Part shown: piece after piece, positions 32,936 to 44,336 of the stretch
Position numbering within the stretch: the first letter of the stretch is position 1
Layout: each line of letters begins with the position of its first letter
NCBI GenBank assembly: GCA_010909165.1
Contig: VJWM01000068.1
Span: 682,001-746,000 of the forward strand
Length of the DNA: 64,000 bases
Direction: 5' to 3'
DNA from: Anthoceros angustus
Taxonomy: Eukaryota; Streptophyta; Anthocerotopsida; Anthocerotales; Anthocerotaceae
Made by a program: the position numbers and the translations under genes
The notes under the pieces: model-generated
What the model saw: the letters and a program-made list of their open reading frames with translations, nothing else
Database searches by the model: none
What the model was told of the DNA's origin: nothing

Positions 32936-33629
32936 GTGCCCATTGTGGCCCTCCTTCCACGCACTTCAGACGCGGCACTTCCATCGAAAATTCAGGGCTA
33001 ACCTTAGAAGCAACCTTGGAATGAAGGCTAACCTTAGAAGCAAATGGCGTCTGAAATCGAGCCAGCATTTGGTCGGTCGAGTGTAGAGGGTACTCCTAAA
33101 CATCCGTATGTGGACAAAAAGCGATAAGGGATAAGCTCATGAGTTGCGTGGCTTAATACAACTGCGAGTCAAAGTGCTGAAGATAATGATGACAATGGAG
33201 GAGAAGTCGGACCAAGTGATGACGAAGGATTGAACTCGGGATGAGTGAAATCAAATCTGCTTTTTCCGGGTCCCGAGTTAATGTTGTAAGTCCGTTGCTG
33301 ATGTTACTGTGTTAGGGAAATACCCTGTCCGTGGCTTTTGTGGTGTCATAACAAAACCACATTTTCCTCCCAAAACTCAGTTTACAGCCGTCCCTTCCCG
33401 GCAGGAACGGCCTTCCTCACCGTTCCCACTTTGCATTATTCCCGTAGGTTCGAGTTTGTGACCACCATTCGACACAAACATTGCTGGATGGAAAGTAGTA
33501 ACTTTCTTTGGGTGACACCTTTTTTCGAGTCGCAATGCCTTCAAAACGCTGTTTTAGGGCCCATCAAAAACCCCCTTCAGAGATTATTTGCGGAAAACCC
33601 CCTTCGAGATTATTCACCCCCTTCAAAAA

Positions 33630-34240
33630 TTATCATGTTAATGCATGTTGTATCGCTTGCAGTGATAGGCTGTAGGAGTGTACTGCTCAAGAGGCTTGAC
33701 TGCAAACTTGATAAGAGATCCATTTATAGCACCAACAATATTAGGTAATAAGGTCCACCTTCATGTACTGAACAACTGTGGCATCACCGACACCATACTT
33801 GGAAGCAACAATGAGTGGAGATAGACCTCTGACCAACCTATGTAATACCATAGCAACAGCCTTTTCACATGCTATTGTCGTTCGTGGTGAAGTGCGTACC
33901 AAGAAGGATTGCAATTGGTGAACAAGGACCATAACAGTTAGGTAGGACATCCGATATTTTCTACGCCAATGCCTCATCACGTCTTTCGGGGCCCTCCAAG
34001 TGCCAAGCTTGCATGTGAAACTCTTCCCAAAGTCGACAGATGGTGCGCTCCACCAAATACGAGGATACGCTTTCCCATTGTCTCCACAAGAGCACCACTA
34101 GAAGCTGCGAATAACATTGCGTAAGAGTACATACATGATACTATCAAAAGAGCTCATATCGTCTATATCTTGAAGATATAAAGGATGAAAAGCTTTGGCA
34201 TACAACATAGTATGAAGCACAAAGTAAATGACAGGATCCA
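33630..34240 (-). pseudogene. PIF/Harbinger transposase fragment, copy B
   Basis: 33741-33980 is open on the reverse strand: HWRRKYRMSYLTVMVLVHQL, TTIACEKAVAMVLHRLVRGL, SPLIVASKYGVGDATVVQYM. It is followed at about 33640-33740 by IVGAINGSLIKFAVKP and YHCKRYNMH before a stop. HARBI1-like nucleases have Asp in GAIDGT; here the codon is AAT (Asn). The C-terminal half is missing. Not active. Confidence 0.7.
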
Positions 34241-34352
34241 TATATAAAAATAAAAATAAAATATTATTATTATTTAGTATTTAATAAAATCCCCGGTGCC
34301 CGCTGGACACGGGGATTCTAGGGACGGAGGCACTACTCAATGTAAGTAGGCC

Positions 34353-34772
34353 TTGAGCCATGGCTGTTGCGGTCACCTTGCAATGGAGTTATGCAAGGGC
34401 AACAGGGTGCCTTGTGTTCGCATGTCAGCAGGATCACATGTCAACAGGGTCGCTCGCTTGTGGTCCCAGCAAAGAGGAGAATTAGCAGGAAGAGCTACTG
34501 CTGGACTGACTTCAAGGAACATATTGTGGGCAAACAACGAAGCCGCGAAGTGCAGCGCCTTCGCAACAAAGCCTGTCCAGGAAAATATCTGGCTGGAGCG
34601 GGTCTTCCAGATAGGATTGTTGTTACAGTCAGGGCGCAAGAAGGATTGTCATTACAGTCAGGGCTCTTGTGCCCACAGTCTTTTCGACTCCGCTCACAAT
34701 CCGAGTGGAGCATGCCCAGAAGATCCCGCGAGGATACGAAAAGGGCGTACAGCTGAGACCGTGAGCAAGTAA
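34353..34772 (+). CDS. unidentified ORF, copy B
   Basis: 139 codons, open from Met at 34353. Same unidentified peptide as 14130-14543 (RNILWANNEAAKCSAFATKP). It ends just before the PPR pseudogene. No family recognised. Confidence 0.3.
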   Translation: MSHGCCGHLAMELCKGNRVPCVRMSAGSHVNRVARLWSQQRGELAGRATAGLTSRNILWANNEAAKCSAFATKPVQENIWLERVFQIGLLLQSGRKKDCHYSQGSCAHSLFDSAHNPSGACPEDPARIRKGRTAETVSK

Positions 34773-34789
34773 TGTGATCAGGGCCATCT

Positions 34790-35645
34790 CATTGAGATTG
34801 TCGAGGCTTTGGGGTTTTGGTGCAGACGGATTGTGGTAGCATTCTCGGGGCTCTGTTTTACACAATGTTGAGGAACTGCGCTGTCAGAAAGGATCTAGTT
34901 CTGGGTCGCCGCGTCCATGCTTTTACGGTGAAAAATGGGTATCACTCCTGTGCAGACACATCTGCGAATGTATGCCTCTCTGGGCAGGTTGCAAGATGCG
35001 ATGGATGTGTTCACCATGGGCCTTCCTGATGTCTGCCATGATTTCTGTGCATGTTAAACACCCACAAGACAAGTAGGCCATACAACTGTATCATCGGATG
35101 CGAAGTTCGATTTGTGAAGTCAGATGGCCATGTACTTGTGGCAGCTCTTCAGGCTTGTGCAAGGGGATCCGACTTGATAACGGGGGCAGCAGGTGCATGC
35201 TGATGTGTTGGGGAGCGGGGTGTAGCCTCATTTGTTTGTCTATAATCTTGGTGGACATGTATGCGAAGTGTGGCAGCTTTGAAAATTCTTAGAGAGTCTT
35301 CGACGGATTTCATGAAAGGATGTGGTGACGTGGACAGCAGGGTATTCCCAACAGAGCATGGGCCAGGAAGCCCTTTGTTTCTACAGCTTGATGCAAGAAG
35401 GCGGTATGGCTGTACCCAATTCTGTGACATTTGTGTGCCTGTAGCAGGCATGTGCAAAATGTGTGCACACCAGCTTTGGAGACGGGCAAGCAGCTTTATG
35501 CGCAAATTAGGACATGAAAAGGAGGACATGAAACTGATTGTCTTTGAAACCAGCAGCTTGATTAACATGTATGCGAAGTGTGGCAGCTCAGAGGATGCTC
35601 AGAGGATCGTCTCAGCTCAGAGGATGCTCAGAGGCAGTTTTAACT
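34790..35645 (+). pseudogene. PPR pseudogene, copy B
   Basis: Counterpart of 14562-15415 with the same series of PPR pieces and disruptions (VDMYAKCGSFENS, SLINMYAKCGSSEDAQ). Homopolymer-length differences from copy A change which pieces are open. Confidence 0.75.
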
Positions 35646-35671
35646 GCTAACACTTTTGTACTCATTTTCCA

Positions 35672-36965
35672 GCTGTGAAGGAGGAACGAACAGGTATTGG
35701 CAGATGCTGTACGCATTAGGAACTATGAGAAAGGGATGGTACCTGTCGATCCCCGTGAATTTGCCAATCGGGTACTGCATACTGTGTACATGGGAGTACA
35801 GGTACTAACATCCCAGTCTCACTTGTTTCTGGCATTTGTAGCTCACGTTCTCTATTTCTGTAGGCTTTGTTTCTAACTCAAATCAACCATCTGCAGCTCT
35901 GAAGGCACACGGGATCGGGCTAGGAGATTAGCAAAAGAAATTGGAGCATCTCACTTTGATGTGAAAATTAATGTTATTTTGTCAGCCATGCTTTCCTTGT
36001 TTCAGACAATGACAGGGACAACTCCGAAGTACAAGGTAAAGGCTAATAAACATTCCTGAACTTGAAGTTTGTCAGCTTCTTCAGCCCATGTTTCTCCATC
36101 AGGCTCAAATACATAGCTGAAATATGGTTATTTGTTTGTTGTAGGTCGATGGCGGAACAAATGCAGAGAATCTCGCCCAGCAAAACCTCCAGGCTCGTAT
36201 TGTATGGTTCTTGCTTATATGCTAGCATCACTACTACCGTGGGTGCGTAGCAGACCAGGGTTTCTCCTTGTTTTGGGCAGTGCAAATTGGATGAAGGACG
36301 TTGAGGGTTTCTGACAAAGGTAGGAGTTACCTTTGCACTAGTGCTTAGGGAGGGAAGCGTCGTGATTGGTTTGTTGTTCACTTTTGCAGTATGACAACAG
36401 TTCTGCTGACATCAATCCTACGGGAGGCGCTTTTCTAAGATGGGGAGCTGAACATTTAGGCTCTTCAACTCTGGCTGAAATAGAGTCCGCTTCACCCACA
36501 GCAGAGCTGGAGCCTATTCGAGAAAACTATAGCCAGGTGAACCGCTAAGAATGCTTTGTCACTGCACTGGCATTAGGGAGGCATGCTCATGCCAAATTTG
36601 TTGCAGACAGATGACGCTGACGTGGGCATGACATATGAGGAGCTTTCAATGTTTGGTCGCCTTTGGAAAGTCTTTCCTGTGGTCCTGTCTCAATGTTTCA
36701 GTTCAGATCTCGCTGATTTCAGTCTGGCTTGACAATGTGCTGTATTCTGCTGGGCATGCATGGCGGTACTTTTCCTCCACACATCCTGGCTTTGTTTGTA
36801 GCACCTCTGCCATGGCTGGCAAGGTCAGCTTACCCTAGCTGAAGTTGCTACAAAGGTGAAAGAATTTTTCAAATATTACATCATGAACTGCACAAAAGGT
36901 GAAAGACCTTATATGTTATATAGGAATTGTCTCCGGCCTTGACAATTCAAGCGCATAGACGAGAT
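35672..36965 (+). pseudogene. NAD+ synthetase C-terminal part, copy B
   Basis: Same exon order as 15442-16660. The exon at 35897-36035 reads better here: [20 protein letters not shown] then [16 protein letters not shown] and TGTTPKYK before a GTAAAG donor. Later pieces are [36 protein letters not shown] and [13 protein letters not shown] final piece near 36805-36965 has LTLAEVATKVKEFFKYYI and QFKRIDE-like sequence, as in the family C-terminus. The glutaminase half and SGGxDS loop are absent. Confidence 0.75.
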
Positions 36966-37239
36966 TGCGCAGCTAGGTGAGCAAACAAATCGGCCTGACA
37001 GAGATCGAGCAAAACCTGGCCTTGACAAGTGTAGAGTTATCTGAGGCTCATGCAGCTGGCTTCGGAGTCCCGGTATTCGGCGAACGCAACATGATATGGT
37101 GTCTAGTAGCAAATGTCTTTCCAGCTTAGTAGCTGACAGCTGGAAGCCTTCACTTATTTTGCAGGCAAAACCTTTTAAGTAGTGAATATCTTTCCAGAAC
37201 CCTCTTGTCAGAAGTTGAGAGTACCTTGCTGTGTAAACA

Positions 37240-37435
37240 TATAGATTTAATTTTTATGGAAAGTTCCTTGGGCTTATAGATTTAATTTTTATGGAAAGTT
37301 CCTTGGGCTTATAGATTTAATGTTTTATGGAAAGTTCCTTGGGCTTTGGCTTTTGCCTTTCTTGGGCATTCGGTAATTGCCTTCCTTGGGCATTCGGTAA
37401 TTGCCTTCCTTGGGCATTCGGTAATTGCCTTCTGT
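37240..37435. repeat. tandem repeats upstream of kinase, copy B
   Basis: Three 35-bp units ('atagatttaatttttatgga'-type) followed by three 24-bp 'cattcggtaattgccttcct' units, ending about 80 bp before the start codon at 37514. The T-run is two bases shorter per unit than in copy A. Confidence 0.85.
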
Positions 37436-37513
37436 CGTCCGAAGCTTAAGGAGGAATATAGGCCGGTTTTCCTATATATGTGAAAGAGTTGAGCATTATT
37501 TTCAACTGCAAAC

Positions 37514-38494
37514 ATGGAGTCCTCTGTGGGCAAGTATCTGCTGGGGCCAGTGCTTGGGGAGGGGATGTTTGGCACTGTCATTGCTGCAGAACATATGGAC
37601 ACTGGCCACCTGGTGGCAATCAAGATGCTGGATAAAGAAAGGGTTTTTAATGGGACTGGATTGGACCTTGTTAGACGGGAGATTTGTATCATGTCACAGA
37701 TGAGGCATCCCAACGTTGTCAGGTTGTTTGAGGTGATTGAGACTGAGACCCATTTTTGTTTGGTAATGGAGTATCTTCCACACGGCGACTTGCTTGAGAA
37801 ACTACGTGTGGAGGATTTGTCCGAAACTGAAGCTAGGAGATTTTTCCACCAACTCATCAGTGCCGTTCACTACTGCCACAGAAGAGGTGTCTATCATAGG
37901 GATATCAAGCTGGAGAACTTATTGTTAGATGCAAAAAATGATTTGAAATTAGGGGATTTCGGCGTAAGTGCTATGTCAGATCAGGTCAAGGACGATGGGC
38001 TGCTTCACTCATTCTGTGGAACAGACAACTATCTTGCTCCTGAAGTGTTGCGCAGGAAAGGATACGAGGGATCAGCTACAGACCTCTGGTCATGTGGTGT
38101 GGTACTTTATCGTCTATTAGCTGGAAAATTCCCATTCGAAGGAGAATCGAGCGTTTACCGCACGTACACGAAGATACTGAAGGCCAGATTTGATATCCCC
38201 CCTGGATTATCACCAGGGGCCAGTAGCATGATCCGGAGATTGCTAGTCGTCGACCCCAAGAAGCGATTGACTGCAGCTCAGATTTTGGAAGATGAGTGGT
38301 TTAAGCAAGGCTACGTCGCTCCCGACGTCCACGATCCGGCGGGACATTTCACTGTGACACTGGACGCCTTCCCTAAAGGATTCACCTGTTCTCTCAACTC
38401 AGCCTTTTTACAACAGCTAGCCGTACCGCAGGATGGCATCCCCATCGCTCCAGGCGGTCAAGTCACGCTTCCTAATACAGTCAAACCCCTCTAA
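37514..38494 (+). CDS. CIPK-like (SnRK3-type) Ser/Thr protein kinase, truncated
   Basis: A single uninterrupted frame of 326 residues. The kinase domain covers about 8-263: GEGMFGTV 15-22, Lys37, Glu56, HRD 128-130, Asn135, DFG 148-150, CGTDNYLAPEVL about 168-179, and DEWFKQGY near its end. These features, with SCGVVLYRLLAGKFPF, are typical of CBL-interacting kinases, which act in calcium-sensor signalling at membranes. Full CIPKs are about 420-480 residues with an NAF motif that binds CBL and a PPI motif; neither is present, although LDAFPKG sits roughly where NAF would start. The activation loop has Asp where CIPKs usually have Pro. The stop codon comes from an inserted Tigger-like element. 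Catalytically plausible, with regulation probably lost or changed (inference). Confidence 0.8.
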   Translation: MESSVGKYLLGPVLGEGMFGTVIAAEHMDTGHLVAIKMLDKERVFNGTGLDLVRREICIMSQMRHPNVVRLFEVIETETHFCLVMEYLPHGDLLEKLRVEDLSETEARRFFHQLISAVHYCHRRGVYHRDIKLENLLLDAKNDLKLGDFGVSAMSDQVKDDGLLHSFCGTDNYLAPEVLRRKGYEGSATDLWSCGVVLYRLLAGKFPFEGESSVYRTYTKILKARFDIPPGLSPGASSMIRRLLVVDPKKRLTAAQILEDEWFKQGYVAPDVHDPAGHFTVTLDAFPKGFTCSLNSAFLQQLAVPQDGIPIAPGGQVTLPNTVKPL

Positions 38495-39324
38495 TTGGGA
38501 CCCCTATAAATGGGAACCCCCTTTAAATGGGACGCCAGGGCTTACTCCCTTGAATGGCTACATGCTAAATGGAAACCCCTCTAATTTGTAAATGAGAACA
38601 TGTCTCCCAAACATTCAATGCAAGTACACCTATGTAAAAGGGAAAATATATATTTAAAATAAAAATAAAAAATTTGAGGAAATCGTCTATCGAGATTAAA
38701 TCATGAGTTATTGAGATTATGTTAAGTTAAAGGCTATCGAGATTATATCATAAAACATAGACATCCTATATATGTAGTAGTTCAGACACTATGCTTTGTG
38801 ATCAAGCATTGTTCCTAGTCCTCCTCCGCCAATGAGGAGGGTGAGGAGAATGATACGTCAATGGAGACCGTGGTGAGGAGAATGATACACAATAATGGAG
38901 ACCATAGCGCCAAGACCGCATTTACAAAGGATGTCAGATAATGCTATGAGGATAGCGAAGATGCTTTTGGAAGAGATGCCACATAACACTCTTGATGCTT
39001 TGAAGTTGCATTCTCAATTGGAAAAACATATTGCTAGTCATTGGATGAAAGCAACTCAGCATCAATCAAGGATCGATGATTATTTTAACCCGGCAAACTA
39101 GAATTAGGTTGGCAGCTATGTAGTATGAGGGAGCATTTTGGATTTTTTTAGATTTTTTGGATTTTTAGGAAGCTTTTAAGCTCTTTCGAATTTTTGATTT
39201 AAAGGATTTTTTGATTTTTTAAATATTTTATTTTCAAAAAGGATGAAAATGCCTAAACGGGAACCCCTCTAAATGGGACGATTTTTGCTACTCCCAATTG
39301 TTCCCAATTAGAGGGGTCTGACTG
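38478..39324. mobile_element. pogo/Tigger-like non-autonomous element, copy B
   Basis: 847 bp flanked by TA on both sides (38476-38477 and 39325-39326). The terminal inverted repeats read CAGTCAAACCCCTCTAATTG at the left and CAGTCAGACCCCTCTAATTG at the right on the opposite strand. The internal part contains extra 'aaatgggaaccccc'-type subterminal motifs and a short ORF (38895-39101) with AMRIAKMLLEEMPH and QSRIDDYF, like a Tigger transposase tail. TA target duplication and CAG-type ends fit the Tc1/mariner superfamily, pogo/Tigger group. It inserted before the 20-kb duplication, as both copies share it. Confidence 0.75.
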
Positions 39325-39326
39325 TA

Positions 39327-39448
39327 TCACAAGCCAGGAAGAGTCAGGCACTGAACTTTTCGACCCCATACCGGCAGTTTGTGAAGAAATGTACAGCAGC
39401 TGCCAAACAGCCTAGTTTCACTGCGAAGAGCAAGAAGCGGAAGGTGTG
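39327..39448 (+). pseudogene. displaced 3' end of CIPK-like gene, copy B
   Basis: Beyond the transposon, ITSQEESGTELFDPIP follows in the original kinase frame if the element and one TA are omitted. One extra G here, compared with copy A, changes the final part from PQFVKKC... ending KSKKRKV to an earlier stop. Which length is correct is unresolved. Confidence 0.4.
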
Positions 39449-39604
39449 AAAGATGCCCTGCCAAAGGAGACGATAGCTCCTTGTTGAACTTTACCTTGTA
39501 AGCACGTGTTTCCACATCGTTAATATTCATTCAAACCATTTCAGCAAAAACGACTCGGTCTCGTTCGAGTTGCTCTTTAACCCCTAAACGGCGGGCTATC
39601 TAGG

Positions 39605-39832
39605 CTATTCAACGCTGGCTCAACTAGAGTCCGCTCCACCCACAGCAGAGCTGGAGCCTATTTGAGAAGATTACACTCAGGTGAACTGCTAAAATGGCAT
39701 CAGGGCAGCGTGCTCATGGATGGCTTTGTTGCATACAGATGACGCCGACCTGGGCATGACATATGACGAGCTTTCCATGTATGGTCGCCGCCGGAAAGTT
39801 TTTCGCTGTGGTCCTGTCTCAATGTTTCAGGT
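39605..39832 (+). pseudogene. second NAD+ synthetase exon fragment, copy B
   Basis: Counterpart of 19381-19604: [16 protein letters not shown]-stop, then [19 protein letters not shown] and CGPVSMFQ. Confidence 0.7.
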
Positions 39833-40089
39833 TAGACCTCCCTGATTGAAGTGTGCATTTGCTCGGCTTTTCATGCCCATCTCTCCATATCCCTGCAATA
39901 CGAGGCCATGTTGCCTTCCTTGTCGTGCTGAGACAGGTAGATGTCATCACGCCTGCCCTTCCTGGAAGCTTGGTTGCACCAATCCTTGAGCACACATCAG
40001 GGATGTGTGATTGATGATCAGCAGTATGTTATCTCAGTTGGCACACTCCATGAGTAGTTCACTGCTAGACACACGGGATCATTTCGTCA

Positions 40090-40582
40090 TCCATCAGTGC
40101 ACTTAGCTCCTTCAGCTTCTCATGGACCTCTCCGATTGGTTGCAGTTGTTTCCCACCTTGTCCTCGTGCTCAATGCAGCTCCGACCTGGTCTTTTCCAAC
40201 CTACAGCCAACAATCTTAGTCGCTGAACTTGTTGTGCATCGTCCCATCTTAGTGCGTGAGAATAGACGTTTGACATTAGGACGTATGCTGCACAGTTCTT
40301 GGAATCGAGGCTTACAGCTCTCTCAAAAGCTCGTTTTCCAAGCTCCACGTTTACGTACTTCCCACAAGCCCCTCTGTAGGAGAAGACTATAACGTCGTGC
40401 ACTGCGTGAGGATCCAAGAAGAGTTCTGGACGCGACGTTCTTCGTCTCCAGAGCACAAGAGGAGGGAAGTGAGAGGAGTAGGACGAGGGCCACGGAGACG
40501 GATGAAGCAACTGCCGCCGGGACCACTTTCGAGTGGTGGTGCGATGAAGCGTGGGAGGCAAAGTTGATCACCCCAACATCAT
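40090..40582 (-). pseudogene. RLK juxtamembrane / PPR E-domain chimera, copy B
   Basis: Identical in structure to 19870-20355. RLK membrane-span and juxtamembrane sequence (40373-40582) is joined in one reverse-strand frame to the PPR E domain ELGKRAFERAVSLDSKNCAA and YVLMSNVYS (40112-40372). Such a join cannot come from a simple tandem event, so it is an older rearrangement that predates the 20-kb duplication. Confidence 0.75.
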
Positions 40583-40721
40583 ATGACCGCGCTACACGAT
40601 CCTGAAAACCCGCCGCTGGTGAAGGTTTGGACTGTGGCCGAGCCTGAGCTGTATTACGAAACTGCGCCGGGAGGGGCGTCCCGGAGTAGACATGTCGAGG
40701 CCATTATGTGCAAAATGGCTT

Positions 40722-40930
40722 AGTCCAAATGGACACATTTATAAGAACGTCGTTATTGAGCATCCTGTGCTTGGATGGGTACTTAGATGGGGTTGCCTAG
40801 AGGGAATGGATGCCTTTGGTGCAAGTAGCTTAAGCACACCATGATACAAGTTATCAAGTATCAAATCCCATGACGGAAATCTGTCCTTAGTGGACTTAAA
40901 TAAAATTCTTCTCCTTCTTCTTCATTAGGC
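40722..40930 (+). mobile_element. short retroposon-like repeat, family 1, spacer B
   Basis: Counterpart of 20495-20700, ending CTTAGTGGACTTAAATAAAA plus (TTC)n. Confidence 0.6.
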
Positions 40931-42160
40931 TGAGGAATGTATAAGCCGGGTGTCCGGAACGATACCAGTTCCGTGACGACGATACCAGTTCCGTGACGCA
41001 AAGTGCGCCATCGAGAAAGACCTGCTCCTTTCTCGGCCGCAAGGCGACGTAAGGAGCCCTGTACATAGACCAGGTTGCTCCAGCGGAATTTATAGTAACG
41101 TTTTTCACTGTAAGTTCAAGTTTGGCCCTGAAGAAATTCTTTCATTATTCACTCTAATGGATTAAAATATTTTATACTTTCAATACAAAACTTTCAGGAT
41201 GCTTGGAGCTATTTCCAAAATGCTTGTCATCAATTTCCTGAAATAAATTAAATAAATAAAATTTATAAGTAATTTAAATGTACTTATAAACCTGTAAAAT
41301 AAAAATTACCTTCATTAAGTATTGTTGGCTTCATTTTTTTTTGCTACCTCCCGGTGAAAGCTGCTTGATAAGGCCTTGAAATAGGCTTAAGAAATGCCAA
41401 AGTTTGTCTAAGTTTCTGATTTTCTGCAATCGAAATGAATTAATTAGAATAAATTAAATTATAGGTATAGTTTAAGTAAATGTATATTTAATCACTCTTT
41501 GGTTATTTCCCCAAATAGTCTGGTACAGCTACAAAATGAAAATGCAACAAGTTAGTTTAAATTTGACTTATGTTTACCTCGAGAAATCTTGCCAACATAA
41601 ACTCGAGTAGTGTACCATAATTTTAAGGTCTCCCAACTCGTATGGATGGGCTCAACTTGTTTACAATGATTTTGACAACTCTAAAGAAGGTGTAAGTTCA
41701 AATGAAAGAATACACAACATAACTCAAATGTGTAAGATTTTCAAAAACTTGTTATTCTTATGTTGTCCAAGAATCAGGATTCTTTAAGATCTTCAAGTGA
41801 TCTTCTGCTGCCAACTCTTTGTCAAATAAAGTGTTCAAGAGCTCTGCATTTACCAAAGCAAATAGGTTAGTATTAAGATATTAAGATATTAAAATATTTA
41901 TATATGAATAAAAATTCCTATTTTTTAATTCTTCTCTGTTTGGCGTGTCTCCGGGCAGTGTGCCTTGCAATCTGCATAAAATAATAATTCATATTTAGAT
42001 ATAGTCAATCATTCAAAAGTCAAGCAATTAAGGAAGCTTAGTGGAGACTGTTGTTGCCAAGATCTTCAATAGGATCGTCTTCTATCATAATAGGAGTGTC
42101 CTATTATGTAGGAAGATATCATAATATCACTCCTATCGGGATACTCCTGACGCGTGGGAC
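40931..42160. other. AT-rich intergenic stretch, copy B
   Basis: Counterpart of 20700-21950, no gene recognised. The ATAGGAGTG/CACTCCTAT hairpin recurs at about 42090-42137. Confidence 0.4.
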
Positions 42161-42211
42161 AAAGTCAACGTGACTTGGCAGTTGCATTGCCTTTGTTATC
42201 ATCATCACAAA

Positions 42212-43660
42212 ATGGCTGAGGTCTTGGCCTCCGAGGAGCAAAAAATGGCTGAGATCCTAGTTTTGAACACTGAAGAAGGAGCGCCATCGCAGAAGAGGAA
42301 GCTGGAGGATTCTCTTTGGTGGGAACAAAGTGGAGTACTGCCTACTATCCATAAGCTGTTTGCCAATGCTAGCAATTTCGTGAAGGATCACTATAGACAC
42401 GACCACTATCTCACGTTGTTGCGATCCAACAAGCGCCCAGCAAGTGCCCAACAAAGTGCTCAATGCTTCCACAAAATCACCGTCTACTTGCAACCTTACT
42501 ACCTTGCAACCTTCTTGGTATACCTGATGGCACTTCTTGATCGGATAGCATGAAGCGGACATTGCGGGATAGCATAGCAAAGGACAGCAAGTTTCGGGCT
42601 CAAGCCGACTGCAGGTGCTGACTTGCGGGTAGTGCACATTATCAAGGGTGGTGAGCGCAATGGCAAGGACCATGCCCAATGACGACATTACTTGGATAAG
42701 GAATGTTCGTCGCCGCCGTGAAGCACCAGCCATCGAGCCTGCGATAGAATCTGAGCCCGAGTTCGTCGTTGCTCGTAATCGAGATATCCCGCAGATGCCC
42801 TGCCCTTGCCCCTTTTGTCAAAACCAAGGGTGGGCGAGAGGTGATCATTTTGCCCGACATTGCATGCAATTTTTAAGGGAACATGAAGTGATGGTGAGGG
42901 AACAGGAAGTGATGGTGAGGGAAGAGGAACTGTGTCCAGGTGTAGAAGGTGGGGAAGAGTAATTGGGTGTAGAAGGTGAGGGAAGAGTGCGAGTGTAGAA
43001 GGTGGCTTTCACCACCGCTTGACAATGCACCGTGGTATGAAGGGGGCTCCAATTCTGATGGAAGTGACAATACATCAGAAGACGAGTTCCTCACTTCTCC
43101 TCTCACATCGGATGACGATGACAAGCTAGAGGATGGCGAGGATCATTTTGAAGAACTAGCAGACAGCATTGCTGCCACAGGAGCCTATCCATGAATGTTG
43201 GTGAAGATGATGAGGATCCTTGGCCCAACAAAATAAGAGTAGCAGCACAGACTAAGTTGTGTGAGGGTTCCGACGAGAACTGTTTGACTACAACGTTGCA
43301 CTTGTTGTATATGCAAATGCAATTCAAGGTATCAGACGTTTTTATGAACGCTTTATTTGGATTCTTGGCAACCAGAGCCCTTCCGAAGCCCAATAATATG
43401 CCAAAAACGTGAGGGGATGCAGGGAAACTGCTGCTACATGTTGGCCAAGACTATGAGAAAATTGACTTATGTATTGGAGACTGTCTGCTTTTTAGAGGAC
43501 CTATGGACGGGAAGCATAAAACTTGCAGGAAGTGTGGTGAGTACCGATATGAGAAAGGAACTGTGGTGCCTGACACCGTGGCACGTAATGCTAACAAATT
43601 GTGGATGCCGCGGTCGCGGACATGAAATGTTGCGTGCCGCAATGGCGCGGCAACGCAAAT
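42212..43660 (+). pseudogene. CACTA (TNP2-type) transposase N-terminal region, copy B
   Basis: 42212-42553 is open (KRKLEDSLWWEQSGVL, FVKDHYRHDHYLTLLRSN). 42648-42962 encodes PCPCPFCQNQGWARGDHFAR and an HCMQFLREHE tail. Then come an acidic tract, FMNALFGFLA with a PKPNNMPK segment, and in other frames VGQDYEKIDLCIGDCLLFRG and TCRKCGEYRYEKGTVVPDT. The Cys-His and YEKID-C-DC plus CxxC-RY order is that of TNP2 transposases. Frames shift several times and the catalytic core is absent. The 42212-42553 part may be a separate gene. Confidence 0.6.
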
Positions 43661-43738
43661 GACCTCAACGCAACCCTAACCCAAAAGAAGAAAAGTTTCT
43701 ATGTGTCGTGGAATCATTTTGTGTATCATGAGATAGGT

Positions 43739-43787
43739 TGACCACATCGGGACACCGGGGGGGCCGCAACCCCAACCGATGTGGTCA
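43739..43787. repeat. perfect inverted repeat, copy B
   Basis: GACCACATCGG ... CCGATGTGGTC, same as 23444-23492. Confidence 0.7.
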
Positions 43788-44336
43788 TGCATGACATGCC
43801 GAAATAGTTCCACCGTATGCGGCGGGACTATTTCATTCTGTCCATAACCCTAAAAAACTATTTCTTTCTGCCCATAACCCTAAAACAATGTGGATGCCGC
43901 CCGACCATATCGGTATTCCATAGCTAGGCTTTTGATGTACAAAGGAATGAACAACATACACTAGGCTTTATTTAGACTCCTGGAGTCCACTAACGGTCCT
44001 GCATCTTCGTTATTTCTTTCGCTATCGTCCGGCATCCGGCGCTAGCAGAAGAAATATCTTCTACCCCAGAATAATTTACAGGAAACAGTCTTTTGGAACG
44101 AATTTCAAACTCTGACGCACCTATAAGACTGCAGCTCGTGTCATGGGCACCAGCGTTTATCCATTTATAGGTTGTCCTGACAAGCTGACCAGTTCCAACC
44201 AATCCTTGTGCCGTTACCTAAAGGAAAGGAATCTAATGCTGTCCGGATATGAACGGGGACTGCACTGGCAGTATTGCAGTCGCATTGCTGTGCTTTGCTG
44301 CATTGCGAATCGTTTTCTCCTGGCCCGGTCACCTTA

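Larger units (their letters stand above)
28327..44336. repeat. spacer copy B of about 20.2-kb tandem duplication
   Basis: Collinear with 8306-24060. It carries the same ordered content. Differences of note: an open CIPK-like frame, an extra tandem copy of about 294 bp at 29404-29975, and a shorter minisatellite. Confidence 0.93.

Noticed and set aside
43830-43885. 'aaccctaaa' words suggesting interstitial telomere repeats
   Set aside because: Only isolated copies within a longer non-telomeric duplicate ('tttcttctgcccataaccc'); no array.
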